The notes: generated from the sequence alone by a model not told the origin. Positions 32,097 to 40,753 are shown, counted from the first letter of the stretch. The stretch is 64,000 nucleotides of DNA from Denitratimonas sp037478135 (GCF_037478135.1 NZ_JBBHDV010000004.1:1-64000); one strand, 5' to 3'. A program made the numbers and translations.

Positions 32097-32173
32097 TCGC
32101 GCATTGTAAGGCAGCCGTGCCGGTTCACCGGTGCAGCCGGTGGCGCAGGTTCAGGCAGGGCCGGGGAGGGTGC

Positions 32174-32450
32174 TCAATCCGACGGCGGTGTTGCCGCAGG
32201 TGCGGAGTTTTCCAGCACCTGCGCCATCCGCGTTTGCCAGCCGGGGCCGCTGGCCTTCCAGCGCGCGATGACGTTCGGCGGCAGGCGCAACGACAACAAC
32301 TGGCGTGGCGCCGCCACCCTTGGGCGGCCGCGACGGACCAGCTTTTCACCTTGAAACAGATCCGCTTCGGCAATCCAGTCGTCGCTGATCTCCGGCACCG
32401 CGTCGGGATCAGGAGAGGTGGGGGCGGAGTTTTTTTGGCTTCGCGTTCAT
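32174..32450 (-). pseudogene. BrnA-like antitoxin, orphan, frameshifted in an A7 tract
   Basis: The C-terminal part reads RRGRPRVAAPRQLLSLRLPP followed by NVIARWKASGPGWQTRMAQV, the ribbon-helix-helix pattern of BrnA antitoxins. The natural start appears to be the ATG at 32450, which overlaps the hvfC stop (ATGA). In that frame a run of seven A (plus strand T, 32431-32437) leads to a stop after 13 codons. With six A the frame would read MNAKPKNSAPTSPDPDAVPE and continue smoothly. A GTG at 32398 could make a 74-aa protein without the shift. No BrnT toxin is adjacent. Slippage, phase variation or a sequence error are all possible. Confidence 0.6.
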
Positions 32451-33406
32451 GGCAGGTGGGCGGTACCCAGAATCGCGCCGCGCCGATGCAGGCTGGTCAG
32501 GCGTTCATGCGCCTGCTGGCGCATTGCGGCGGCATCGGGTTGGTCAGCGATCAGTTGTTCGATCAGCGCAAGGCCGCTGGCAGCGCCGCAATTGTCATGC
32601 AGCGTCAACAGCAGGGCGTGGCCCAGCGCATCGATTTCGTGGAAGTGGATGGCGTGCTGCGCATCGCGGCGGATCAGCAGGAAGGTGGGCGTGTCCGGCG
32701 TCGCCTCTGGTTGGAAATCCGGGCCGATGCGGTGCACCGGGAAGCGGTAGGCCAGCGGCCAGGCCAGTGGCGATACCAGCGGAGTGCCGTGCAACAGATC
32801 GCCGTTCGGATCGAACGCCAGTTGCGACAGATCGGTTTCATCCAGCGCCAGGGCCAGCTCGATCCATTCGTAATGCGCCAGTTCGAGCATGAAGGCGGGC
32901 CAGCTTGGGCTTGTTGCCGTATCGCCATCTGGAGCAGTTGTGGGAGCGGGCTTGCCCGCGATGGATGTTCCTCTGCTCGGAAATGCATCATCGGAGGCTG
33001 AAGCCGCTTCCACCGAGGTTTCAATCACTTGCCGTCCGGATGCTTCGCATTGCGCCAACCAGTCGAGAAACTCGCGCCCCAGCTCGGGAAACAGCGGCGT
33101 CGCGCTGCGGTGGTCGCGGTAGAACTGCCGGATCAGCCGTTCCCAGGGGCCGGGTCCGAGCAAGCGGCGCAGTACCGGGAAATTGCCGGCCAGCAGATCG
33201 CGCACATTGTTGAAGAACAGTTCGCGATAGACCGCGATGCGTTCTTCGGCCACCGGCGGCGCGGCGTAGCGCTGTGGATCGCGCAGGTGCGCGGCGAACA
33301 TCTCCTGTTGCTGCGCCAGCGTGGTGGCAGGCCTGCTGTCGATACTGCCATCACTCCGTTGTGCGGTCCGGCGTTCGTCGCCCCGGCGCTCGTGGTCAGG
33401 CGACAT
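32447..33406 (-). CDS. hvfC: HvfC family RiPP maturation protein (DUF2063)
   Basis: A partner protein for the DUF692 oxygenase; in studied systems it helps present the precursor peptide. The 319-aa protein has the N-terminal DUF2063 domain with AHLRDPQRYAAPPVAEERIA, then VYRELFFNNVRDLLAGNFPV, and a C-terminal half with FPVHRIGPDFQPE and HFHEIDALGHALL. The start at 33406 overlaps the hvfB end. Residues about 140-160 (SRGTSIAGKPAPTT) are encoded by a REP-type repeat, apparently inserted in frame between the two halves. The stop overlaps the BrnA-like gene. Confidence 0.88.
   Translation of the reverse strand: MSPDHERRGDERRTAQRSDGSIDSRPATTLAQQQEMFAAHLRDPQRYAAPPVAEERIAVYRELFFNNVRDLLAGNFPVLRRLLGPGPWERLIRQFYRDHRSATPLFPELGREFLDWLAQCEASGRQVIETSVEAASASDDAFPSRGTSIAGKPAPTTAPDGDTATSPSWPAFMLELAHYEWIELALALDETDLSQLAFDPNGDLLHGTPLVSPLAWPLAYRFPVHRIGPDFQPEATPDTPTFLLIRRDAQHAIHFHEIDALGHALLLTLHDNCGAASGLALIEQLIADQPDAAAMRQQAHERLTSLHRRGAILGTAHLP
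32939..32963. repeat. REP-like palindrome inside hvfC
   Basis: The stretch begins TGTGGGAGCGGGCTTGCCCG, a form well known from repetitive extragenic palindromes of Pseudomonas and relatives, with a GCGGGC/GCCCGC stem at 32946-32959. Such elements normally lie between genes. Here it is read in frame as part of the peptide IAGKPAPTT. Confidence 0.7.
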
Positions 33407-34259
33407 CACGTACAGGGCCGGCAGCGGCAGCGCGCTGCACGGCGCGGATTGTGCCGACTTCGGCCAGCAGTTCGGCCAGCGGCGGGAAATTGAAATCGCG
33501 TTCCAGCAGTGTCGGCACCACGCCGACATGCCGGTAGGCGGCCGCCAGCAGCTCCCAGACCGGATCGATCACCGCCGCGCCGTGGGTATCGACCAGCAGA
33601 TCCGGTGCCTGCACGTAATGTCCGGCGACATGGATGCAGCGCACCCGCCGGGCCGGCAGCGCATGCAGGAAGGCGAGCGCGTCGTAGCCGTGGTTGACGC
33701 TGTTGACGTGGATGTTGTTGACGTCCAGCAGCAGGTCGCAATCGGCTTCGGCCAACACCGCGTTGAGGAAGTCGATCTCGCTCATCTGCTGCCACGGAGC
33801 GGCGTAGTAGGAGATGTTCTCCACCGCGATGCGGCGCCCCAGCGCGTCCTGCACCTGGACGATACGCGCGGCGGTGTGGCGCACGCCTTCTTCGGTGAAC
33901 GGGATCGGGATCAGGTCGTAGAGGTGGCCTTCGTCGGCGCACCAGCTCAGATGCTCGCTGTACAGTGGCACCTGCCAGCGCTCCAGGAAGCGGCGCACCT
34001 TTGCCACGAAGTCCATGTCCAGCGGCGCCGGGCCGCCGAGCGAAAGCGACAGGCCATGGCACAGGATCGGATGGTGTTCGGCCAGCAGCGCGAGGTTGCG
34101 CCCGTGCCGGCCGCCGACGCCGATCCAGTTTTCCGGCGCGACTTCGAGAAAATCCACCGCACCCGCCTGCGCTTGCAACAGCTCGCCGGCAATCGCACGG
34201 CGCAGCCCGAGGCCGGCCGAAGCGGCGGGCAGGGATGTGGCGGGCGCGGTGCTTGTCAT
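33396..34259 (-). CDS. hvfB: MNIO-type multinuclear iron oxygenase HvfB (DUF692)
   Basis: A TIM-barrel DUF692 enzyme of the MbnB/HvfB/BufB group, which uses two or three irons to oxidise cysteines of a RiPP precursor to copper-binding heterocycles. The 287-aa protein keeps the metal ligands of the family: His68 (CHGLSLSL), Glu102/His103 (SEHLSW), Glu147 (VENISYY), Asp179 and His184 (LLDVNNIHVNS), His210/His214 (IHVAGHY), Asp224/His226 (DTHG) and Glu253 (LLERDFNF). I start at 34259; frames open further upstream but run into hvfA. It follows the precursor gene by 40 bp and overlaps hvfC. Confidence 0.93.
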   Translation of the reverse strand: MTSTAPATSLPAASAGLGLRRAIAGELLQAQAGAVDFLEVAPENWIGVGGRHGRNLALLAEHHPILCHGLSLSLGGPAPLDMDFVAKVRRFLERWQVPLYSEHLSWCADEGHLYDLIPIPFTEEGVRHTAARIVQVQDALGRRIAVENISYYAAPWQQMSEIDFLNAVLAEADCDLLLDVNNIHVNSVNHGYDALAFLHALPARRVRCIHVAGHYVQAPDLLVDTHGAAVIDPVWELLAAAYRHVGVVPTLLERDFNFPPLAELLAEVGTIRAVQRAAAAGPVRDVA

Positions 34260-34299
34260 CAGCGCAAACCTGGAATCAGACCGGAAATCAAACCGGCAA

Positions 34300-34665
34300 T
34301 CAGGCAGCGCCGCCGCACATGCCTTCGCCACATTTGCCTTCACCGCATTTGCCCTCGGTGTCGGTCTTGTCGGACTTGGCGGTGGTTTCGTCGGGCTTGT
34401 CTTCGTCGGGCTTGGCGTGGTGGTCGGCACCGCACATGCCTTCACCGCATTTGCCCTCGCCGCACTTGCCTTCGTGCTCGGACTTTTCCTGTGGCTCGGC
34501 CTTGCGGGCCGGGGTTTCCTTCTGCTTGGCCGGCGCGGCGGTGTCCTGGGTCAGGCCGTAGCCCTGTGGCAGATCGGTGATCGCGGCCTGCGCGGTGGCA
34601 AGGCCGAGGCTGCCGGCGGCGGTCAGCGACAGCATCAGCGGTGTGGCGAAACGGGTACGGGACAT
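34300..34665 (-). CDS. hvfA: HvfA-type RiPP metallophore precursor with EGKCG repeats
   Basis: A 121-aa secreted precursor. A signal peptide (1 to about 27, ending ATAQA) is followed by a Lys/Glu-rich linker and two identical triads EGKCGEGKCGEGMCG (65-79 and 104-118), six cysteines in all (68, 73, 78, 107, 112, 117). EGKCG is the motif modified by HvfB-HvfC in Haemophilus influenzae HvfA, where cysteines become copper-binding thiooxazole-type groups. The middle linker ADHHAKPDEDKPDE is acidic and His-containing. GGAG lies 5 nt before the ATG. Copper sequestration is the likely role, by homology only. Confidence 0.92.
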   Translation of the reverse strand: MSRTRFATPLMLSLTAAGSLGLATAQAAITDLPQGYGLTQDTAAPAKQKETPARKAEPQEKSEHEGKCGEGKCGEGMCGADHHAKPDEDKPDETTAKSDKTDTEGKCGEGKCGEGMCGGAA

Positions 34666-34811
34666 GGTGGCTCCGGCAATCGAAGGGTGGGATCGCATCA
34701 TAGTGTAGCCGGCCGCGCCAACCGTTTTTTCAGGGCCGCCGCGAACGGCGTTCAGCGGCCGCCGCACTACAATGGCGCGGCGGAAAACGCAGATCCGGAG
34801 GCGGAAAAGTG

Positions 34812-35993
34812 ATGGACATGCAGCGTGACGTGGATGTGGCAATCGTCGGTGCCGGGCCAGCCGGGCTGTGCCTGGCGCGTTCGCTGGCCGGGGCCGGCCT
34901 TTCGATCGCGCTGCTGGAACGCCAAGCCCTGCCGGCGCTGCGTGAAGCCGCATTCGATGGCCGCGAGATCGCGTTGACCCACACCTCGCGCCGCATTCTG
35001 GAAGAACTCGATATCTGGCCGCGCATCGATGCCGCTGACATCTCTCTTCTGCGCGATGCGCGCGTGCTGAACGGGTCTTCGCCATTCGCGCTGGACATCA
35101 CCGCGCAGGATGGCCGCAGCGAACAGCTCGGCTGGCTGGTGCCCAATTTTCTGATCCGCCGCGCCGCGTTCGAGGCGGTCGCCGCCTGCGACGATGTGGC
35201 CTTGCATGCCGAGGTCGAAGTGCGCGGCCTGCGTCATCTGGATGATGCGGTGGAACTGCAATTGTCCGATGGGAAAACCCTGCGCGCGGTGCTGCTGGTG
35301 GCTGCCGATAGCCGTTTTTCCGGCACCCGGAAGATGCTCGGCATCGGCGCGCAGATGCGCGATTTCGGGCGCGAAATGATGGTCTGTCGGGTTGAACACG
35401 AACTGCCGCATCAGCACGTGGCGATGGAATGGTTCCGCTACGGCCAGACTCTCGCACTGCTGCCGTTGAACGGTGATCGCGCCTCGGTCGTGCTGACCTT
35501 GCCGGGGCACGAAATGCAGGCCTTGCAGGCGCTGGACGATGCCGCGCTCGGGCAGGAATTCGAGCGCCGCTTCTATGGCCGCATGGGGAAGATGCAGGTC
35601 ATCGGCAGCCGCCATGTGTATCCGCTGGTGGGCGTGTATGCTGAAAAGTTCGTCGGCCGGCGCTGCGCCCTGGTCGGCGATGCCGCGGTCGGCATGCATC
35701 CGGTCACCGCACATGGATTCAACCTGGGCCTGCTCGGGCAGCAGCGGCTTGCGCGGGAAGTGCTGGCGGCGCATCGGGCCGGCCGTGGCCCGGCCTGTCC
35801 GGCTGCGTTGCGGCGTTACGAACGCGGCCACCGCATGACAGCCCGACCGCTGTATCTGGCAACCACGCTGGTGGCCGGCATGTATGGCGATGAGCGCCCG
35901 CCGGCGCGGCTGGCGCGCGATGCGGCCCTGCGCCTTGCCCAGCACGTGACGCCGTTCCGCCGGCTGATCGCCGCGCATCTGACACGCGGTTGA
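34812..35993 (+). CDS. ubiM: FAD-dependent ubiquinone-biosynthesis hydroxylase, UbiM-like
   Basis: A 393-aa flavoprotein monooxygenase of the UbiH/UbiF family, which hydroxylates the quinone ring precursor. FAD-binding motifs: DVAIVGAGPAGLCLARSL at the start, the internal DSRFSG where the family has DG, and CALVGDAAVGMHPVTAHGFN near 290. This last form differs from the common GDAAHxxxPLxGQGLN and matches the UbiM type. GGAGG at 34797-34801 serves either the GTG at 34809 or the ATG at 34812. It stands alone, divergent from hvfA. The UbiM assignment is from memory of family motifs. Confidence 0.78.
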   Translation: MDMQRDVDVAIVGAGPAGLCLARSLAGAGLSIALLERQALPALREAAFDGREIALTHTSRRILEELDIWPRIDAADISLLRDARVLNGSSPFALDITAQDGRSEQLGWLVPNFLIRRAAFEAVAACDDVALHAEVEVRGLRHLDDAVELQLSDGKTLRAVLLVAADSRFSGTRKMLGIGAQMRDFGREMMVCRVEHELPHQHVAMEWFRYGQTLALLPLNGDRASVVLTLPGHEMQALQALDDAALGQEFERRFYGRMGKMQVIGSRHVYPLVGVYAEKFVGRRCALVGDAAVGMHPVTAHGFNLGLLGQQRLAREVLAAHRAGRGPACPAALRRYERGHRMTARPLYLATTLVAGMYGDERPPARLARDAALRLAQHVTPFRRLIAAHLTRG

Positions 35994-36121
35994 AGGCCGC
36001 GTGAGGTTGAGATCGCGCAATTGGAGTTGTGTGATTGAAGCCACGCGATTGAAGCCGGGCAGGGATGCTGCCGCGCTCGCCCAGCGGCAGATGTCCCGGT
36101 TGGAACAAAGCACGCGCCCAA

Positions 36122-36149
36122 CGAAAAACGCCGGCATCAAGCCGGCGTT
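36122..36149 (-). terminator. Terminator after phoU
   Basis: On the minus strand a 9-bp stem (AACGCCGGC / GCCGGCGTT) with a 5-nt loop is followed by TTT. It closes the pst-phoU operon 24 nt past the phoU stop. Confidence 0.85.
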
Positions 36150-36172
36150 CGGATGCAAGGCGGAAAGCGCGA

Positions 36173-36871
36173 TCAGCTGATCTGGCTGCTTTCGTCGCTC
36201 TTGGGACGCTCCTCGGTCGGCTCTTCGCCGTAGACCAGATACCACACGTTTTCGGCGATGTTGGTGGCGTGGTCGCCGATGCGCTCTATGTTCTTGGCGA
36301 TGAACAGCAGATGCGCGCAGGACGGCACCGTCGAGGGCTCGCGCGCCATGTCGTCCAGCAGTTCGCGGAACACCTGGGTATGCAGCGCGTCCAGATCGGC
36401 ATCACGACGGCGCACCACATCGGCGGCTTCGGCATCGCGGTCGCGGTAGGCGACCAGCACCTGCTGCAGCAGTTCGGTGGCCAGTGTGGCCAGTGTGCGG
36501 ATGTCCTGCGCGGCCGGTACAGGCGCGTGCCGGTTCAGCGCGGTGCTGCGCTTGGCCACGTTGGCGGCGTAGTCACCGATGCGTTCGATCGCCGAGGCGA
36601 TGCGCAGCGCGGCCAGCACTTCGCGCAGGTCGCGTGCCATCGGCTGGCGCCGTGCCAGCAGTTGCACCACGTCATAGCTGACGCTGGCTTCCAGCGCGTC
36701 GATGGCGTCGTCGTTGGCGATCACGCGTTCGGCCGCGCGGGTGTCGCGCCGTTCCAGCACGTCCATCGCGGCGCCCAGCTGGTACGCGGCGATCTCGCCC
36801 ATGCGCACGATTTCGCCGGTGAGCCGGGTCAGCTCCTCGTCGTAACTCTTGATGATGTGATCCTGGCTCAT
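36173..36871 (-). CDS. phoU: Phosphate signalling regulator PhoU
   Basis: A 232-aa all-helical protein that links the Pst transporter to the PhoR-PhoB system and damps the Pho response when phosphate is plentiful. Both three-helix repeats carry the metal-binding signature: ERIGDYAANVAKRS (about 115) and ERIGDHATNIAENV (about 205). The ATG overlaps the pstB stop (ATGA). It is the last gene of pstSCAB-phoU. Confidence 0.96.
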   Translation of the reverse strand: MSQDHIIKSYDEELTRLTGEIVRMGEIAAYQLGAAMDVLERRDTRAAERVIANDDAIDALEASVSYDVVQLLARRQPMARDLREVLAALRIASAIERIGDYAANVAKRSTALNRHAPVPAAQDIRTLATLATELLQQVLVAYRDRDAEAADVVRRRDADLDALHTQVFRELLDDMAREPSTVPSCAHLLFIAKNIERIGDHATNIAENVWYLVYGEEPTEERPKSDESSQIS

Positions 36872-37668
36872 CCAAACCTCCCGGTAATGTAGTCCTCCGT
36901 GCGCTTCTGCGTCGGTCGTGTGAATATCTGGTCGGTGCGGCCACGTTCAACCAGTTCGCCCAGATACATGAAGGCGGTGTAGTCGGAACAGCGCGCGGCC
37001 TGCTGCATATTGTGGGTCACGATCAGGATCGTGAACTGGTGCTTGAGCTCCTCGATCAGCTGCTCGATGCGGGCGGTGGCGATCGGGTCCAGCGCCGAGG
37101 TCGGCTCGTCGAACAGGATCACTTCCGGCTCGATGGCGATGGCGCGCGCGATGCACAGGCGCTGCTGCTGCCCGCCGGAAAGACCCAGCGCGGATTTCTT
37201 CAGTTTGTCCTTGACCTCGTCCCAGAGCGCGGCGCGGGTCAGCGCGGCTTCCACCCGTGCATCCATCTCGGCACGCGGCAGTTTTTCGTAATGTGAAATG
37301 CCGTAGGCGACGTTGTCGTAGATCGTCATCGGGAACGGCACCGGCTTCTGGAACACCATGCCGATCCGGCTGCGCAGTTGCGCCAGCGGATAATTGCGCG
37401 CCAGCACGTCCTGGCCATCGAGCAGCACCTGGCCTTCGGCACGCTGGCCCGGATACAGCTCGTAGATGCGGTTGAACACGCGCAGCAGCGTGGATTTGCC
37501 ACAGCCGGACGGGCCGATCAGCGCGGTGACGCGGTGTTCGGGCACTTCCAGATCGATGCCCTTGAGCGCGAGCGCATCGCCGTAATGGAAGCGGATGTCG
37601 CGCGCGGCCAGCTTGACGTGTTCGGCGGCGTCGTCGGGTGAAGTGGCGATGGCGGAAGGTTCAATCAT
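36868..37668 (-). CDS. pstB: Phosphate ABC transporter ATP-binding protein PstB
   Basis: The 266-aa ATPase that powers phosphate uptake. Walker A GPSGCGKSTLL, Q-loop MVFQKPVPFPMTIYDN, ABC signature LSGGQQQRLCIARAIA, Walker B VILFDEPTSALDP and switch His (VTHNMQQAARCSDY) are all intact. The start at 37668 overlaps the end of pstA by 8 bp. Confidence 0.97.
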   Translation of the reverse strand: MIEPSAIATSPDDAAEHVKLAARDIRFHYGDALALKGIDLEVPEHRVTALIGPSGCGKSTLLRVFNRIYELYPGQRAEGQVLLDGQDVLARNYPLAQLRSRIGMVFQKPVPFPMTIYDNVAYGISHYEKLPRAEMDARVEAALTRAALWDEVKDKLKKSALGLSGGQQQRLCIARAIAIEPEVILFDEPTSALDPIATARIEQLIEELKHQFTILIVTHNMQQAARCSDYTAFMYLGELVERGRTDQIFTRPTQKRTEDYITGRFG

Positions 37669-38533
37669 TGGCGGGCATCCGTTGGCGCAACAGGATTGCG
37701 CGAGCGAGCAGACTGAGCGTGAGCACGAAAAGCATGACGATCAGGGCACCGGCCCAGGCCAGCGCATTCCAGCTGGCGAACGGGCTGAGCGCGTACTGGT
37801 AGATCACCATCGGCACATTGGCCATCGGCTCCATCAGGTTGGTGCTCCAGAACTGGTTGTTGTAGGCGGTGAACAGCAGCGGCGCGGTTTCGCCGGAGAT
37901 TCTTGCCAACGCAAGCAGGATGCCGGTGACGATGCCCGGCCGTGCCGCGCGGAACAGGATCTGCATCGTCACCTTCCACTGCGGGATGCCGAGCGACAGC
38001 GCGGCCTCGCGCATCTGGCCGGGCACCAGTTGCAGCATTTCATCGGTGGTGCGCACGATTACCGGCAACGCCACCAGCGCCAGCGCGATGGCACCGGCGA
38101 AGGCGGAGAAATGCCCCATCGGCAGCACCACCAGCGCGTAGATGAAAAGACCCAGCACGATGGATGGCGCCGACAACAGGATGTCGTTGACGAAACGCAC
38201 CGTATTGCCCAGGCGCGAGCCGCGCGCATATTCGGCCAGCCAGATACCGGCCCCGATGCCGATCGGCGTGCCGATGGCAATCGCCAGCGCACTGATCACG
38301 GCGCTGCCGAAGAAGGCATTGAGCAGGCCACCGGCCTCGTTCGGCGGCGGTGTCATCTGGGTGAACAGGTCCAGGTTCAGCGCTTCCAGACCACGGCTGA
38401 ACGTGGTCCAGACGATCCACGCCAGAAACACCAGACCGAAGACCGTTGCCAGCACCGACAGTACCAGCGCCAAGCCATTGGTGAACCTGCGGCGCAGATG
38501 CCGCGCACGGGAATGGGCCAGCGGACGCATCAC
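37661..38533 (-). CDS. pstA: Phosphate ABC transporter permease PstA
   Basis: A 290-aa inner-membrane permease with six helices. The EAA-type cytoplasmic loop is present in MREAALSLGIPQWKVTMQILFRAARPGIVTG, where it contacts PstB. PstA-type GIWLAEYARGSRLG precedes it. The start overlaps the pstC stop (38530-38533). Confidence 0.96.
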   Translation of the reverse strand: MMRPLAHSRARHLRRRFTNGLALVLSVLATVFGLVFLAWIVWTTFSRGLEALNLDLFTQMTPPPNEAGGLLNAFFGSAVISALAIAIGTPIGIGAGIWLAEYARGSRLGNTVRFVNDILLSAPSIVLGLFIYALVVLPMGHFSAFAGAIALALVALPVIVRTTDEMLQLVPGQMREAALSLGIPQWKVTMQILFRAARPGIVTGILLALARISGETAPLLFTAYNNQFWSTNLMEPMANVPMVIYQYALSPFASWNALAWAGALIVMLFVLTLSLLARAILLRQRMPAND

Positions 38534-39519
38534 AATCCTTCCTTGCGCTTGAGCCGATACAGCATCAGGCGCGCCAGTGCCAGCACCACGAAGGTCAGCA
38601 GGAACAACACGAAGCCCAGCGCCAGCAGCGAGGAGCGGTGCAGCGGATCGACCGCTTCGGCGAACTCGTTGGCGATGGTCGAAGCGATCGAGGAGCCCGG
38701 TTCCAGCAACGCGGCCGACAGCGCATAGGCATTGCCGATCACGAAGGTCACCGCCATGGTTTCACCCAGCGCCCGGCCCAGGCCGAGGAACACGCCGCCG
38801 ATCACCGCCGAGCGGGTATACGGCAGAACCACGTCCCAAACCACTTCCCAGGTGGTGGAACCCAGCGCGTAGGCCGATTCCTTCAGGCGCGAGGGCACGG
38901 TCAGGAACACTTCGCGCATCACCGAGGCGATGAACGGGATCACCATGATCGCCAGCACCAGCCCGGCGGTCAGCATGCCGATGCCCAGCGGCGGGCCCTG
39001 GAACAGTGTGCCGATCAGCGGCAGCTGGCCAAGCGTATCGTTGATCTTCGGATACACGTGCTGGCCCAGGATCGGCGCCAGCACGAACAGGCCCCACATG
39101 CCGTAGATGATCGACGGGATGCCGGCCAGAAGTTCGATTGCGGTGCCGACCGGCGTGCGCAGCCAGCCCGGTGCCAGTTCGGTCAGGAACACCGCGATGC
39201 CGAAACTCACCGGCACCGCGATCAGCAGCGCAATTGTGGCGCTGACCAGGGTGCCGTAGATCGGCACCAGCGCACCGAAGCGGCGTGCGCCGACATCCCA
39301 ATCGGCGGTGAAGAAGAAATCCAGCCCGAACGTGGCCAGGCTCTCACGCCCGCCCCACAGCATCGACAGCGCCGCACCCAGCAGCAGCGCCAGCACCAGC
39401 AGGCCGGCAGCGGTCAGAACAGTGCGGAACAGCCGGTCAAGGCGGACATCGCGACGCTCGCGCCGTGCGACCGCAGCCAGTCGCGCCGGCGAAGAAGTGG
39501 CGGGGGCAGCAGCGCTCAT
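38530..39519 (-). CDS. pstC: Phosphate ABC transporter permease PstC
   Basis: A 329-aa permease, partner of PstA. Features: an N-terminal basic stretch before the first helix (TAAGLLVLALLLGAALSMLW), the GIAVFLTELAPGWLR segment and the EAA loop in LKESAYALGSTTWEVVWDVVLP. It follows pstS after a 7-bp gap. Confidence 0.96.
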   Translation of the reverse strand: MSAAAPATSSPARLAAVARRERRDVRLDRLFRTVLTAAGLLVLALLLGAALSMLWGGRESLATFGLDFFFTADWDVGARRFGALVPIYGTLVSATIALLIAVPVSFGIAVFLTELAPGWLRTPVGTAIELLAGIPSIIYGMWGLFVLAPILGQHVYPKINDTLGQLPLIGTLFQGPPLGIGMLTAGLVLAIMVIPFIASVMREVFLTVPSRLKESAYALGSTTWEVVWDVVLPYTRSAVIGGVFLGLGRALGETMAVTFVIGNAYALSAALLEPGSSIASTIANEFAEAVDPLHRSSLLALGFVLFLLTFVVLALARLMLYRLKRKEGL

Positions 39520-39526
39520 CGCGACC

Positions 39527-40597
39527 TCAGTTGTCCAGCGTCGCCTGCCAGTATTCCTGGATGCGCGTCACCAGCGCATCGGGCAGCGGCACATAGTCCA
39601 GCGCCGCCGCCTCGGCATCGCCATTGGCGTAGATCCATTCGAAGAAGGCGCGCGTGGCAGCGCCCCGGCTGGCGTCTTTCGGGTTGCGATGCACCAGCAC
39701 GAAGTTGGTCGCCGCGATCGGCCAGGCATCGGCGCCCGGCGCATCGGTCAGCACCAGATCGAAATCCGCCGTGTTCTGCCAGTCCGCGCTTTCAGCCGCG
39801 GCCGCGAAGCTCTCGGAAGTGGGTTCGACGAAATTGCCGGCGGCATTGCGCAGCGCCACATGCGACATCGCGTTCTGCTTGGCGTAGGAGAACTCGACAT
39901 AGCCGATCGAACCCTTCACCTGCTGCACATACGCGGCCACACCCTCGTTGCCCTTGCCGCCGATGCCGGTCGGCCAGCGCACCGCCGTGCCTTCGCCCGG
40001 GCCGGCCTTCCAGTCGGCGCTGACCTTGGCCAGATAGTTGGCGAAATTGAACGTGGTGCCCGAGCCATCAGCGCGATGCACCACGGTGATTGCCTGATCG
40101 GGCAGGGCAAGATCGGGGTTGAGTTCGACCAGCGCGGCATCGTTCCAGCGCGTGATCTTGCCGAGGAACACATCGGCCAGCACAGGACCGGTCAGGCGCA
40201 GCGCACCCGGGGTGATGCCGTCGATATTGACCACCGGCACCACGCCGCCGATCACCGACGGGAACTGCGCCAGGCCCGAAGCCAGCAGGTCTTCCGACGA
40301 CAGTGGCGCATCGGAGGAACCGAAATCCACCGTGCCGGCCTTGATCTGCGCGATGCCACCGCCGGAGCCAACCGACTGGTAATTGACCTGGCGCCCGCTG
40401 CTGGTGCGGTAATCGCTGGACCACTTGGCCATCACCGGATACACGAACGAGGCTCCGGCGCCGGTGATGCTGCGCGCAATACCGTCCTCGGGCACGGCGT
40501 CAGCGGTGCCGCCGTCCTGGTCGGAAGGCTGGCAGGCCGCCAGCATGAACATGAAGGAAAGCGCCAGCAGTCGCAGGCTGCGTGGGATCGGGTTCAT
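39527..40597 (-). CDS. pstS: Phosphate-binding lipoprotein PstS
   Basis: A 356-aa periplasmic phosphate receptor for PstCAB. The signal peptide ends in lipobox LAAC (MNPIPRSLRLLALSFMFMLAAC), so it is lipid-anchored. Phosphate-binding segments are ITGAGASFVYPVMAKW, YQSVGSGGGIAQI, DFGSSDAPLS and VVHRADGSGTTFNFANYL. The ATG at 40597 is chosen because it starts the signal peptide; the reading frame stays open upstream but holds the promoter. A Pho box lies 64 nt upstream. Confidence 0.95.
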   Translation of the reverse strand: MNPIPRSLRLLALSFMFMLAACQPSDQDGGTADAVPEDGIARSITGAGASFVYPVMAKWSSDYRTSSGRQVNYQSVGSGGGIAQIKAGTVDFGSSDAPLSSEDLLASGLAQFPSVIGGVVPVVNIDGITPGALRLTGPVLADVFLGKITRWNDAALVELNPDLALPDQAITVVHRADGSGTTFNFANYLAKVSADWKAGPGEGTAVRWPTGIGGKGNEGVAAYVQQVKGSIGYVEFSYAKQNAMSHVALRNAAGNFVEPTSESFAAAAESADWQNTADFDLVLTDAPGADAWPIAATNFVLVHRNPKDASRGAATRAFFEWIYANGDAEAAALDYVPLPDALVTRIQEYWQATLDN

Positions 40598-40660
40598 TCG
40601 GGTTTCTCGCAGGCGGGAAGCGGCATGCAGCCGGGAAAGCCACCATGAAATGATGTTTTT

Positions 40661-40678
40661 GTTACAGCTTGATGACAT
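40661..40678 (-). promoter_or_regulatory. Pho box upstream of pstS
   Basis: On the minus strand ATGTCAT and CTGTAAC, separated by CAAG, reproduce the Pho box design of two CTGTCAT-like heptamers spaced by 4 nt. A further half-site CTGTCAC is at 40733-40727. PhoB-driven expression of pstSCAB-phoU under phosphate starvation is the likely meaning. Confidence 0.7.
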
Positions 40679-40753
40679 CCCGGTAACTTTGCTGTTGCCG
40701 GCTTCCGGGCGGGATTGCGGTGGATTGTGACAGCTGCTGTTCAAACTCAAGCA

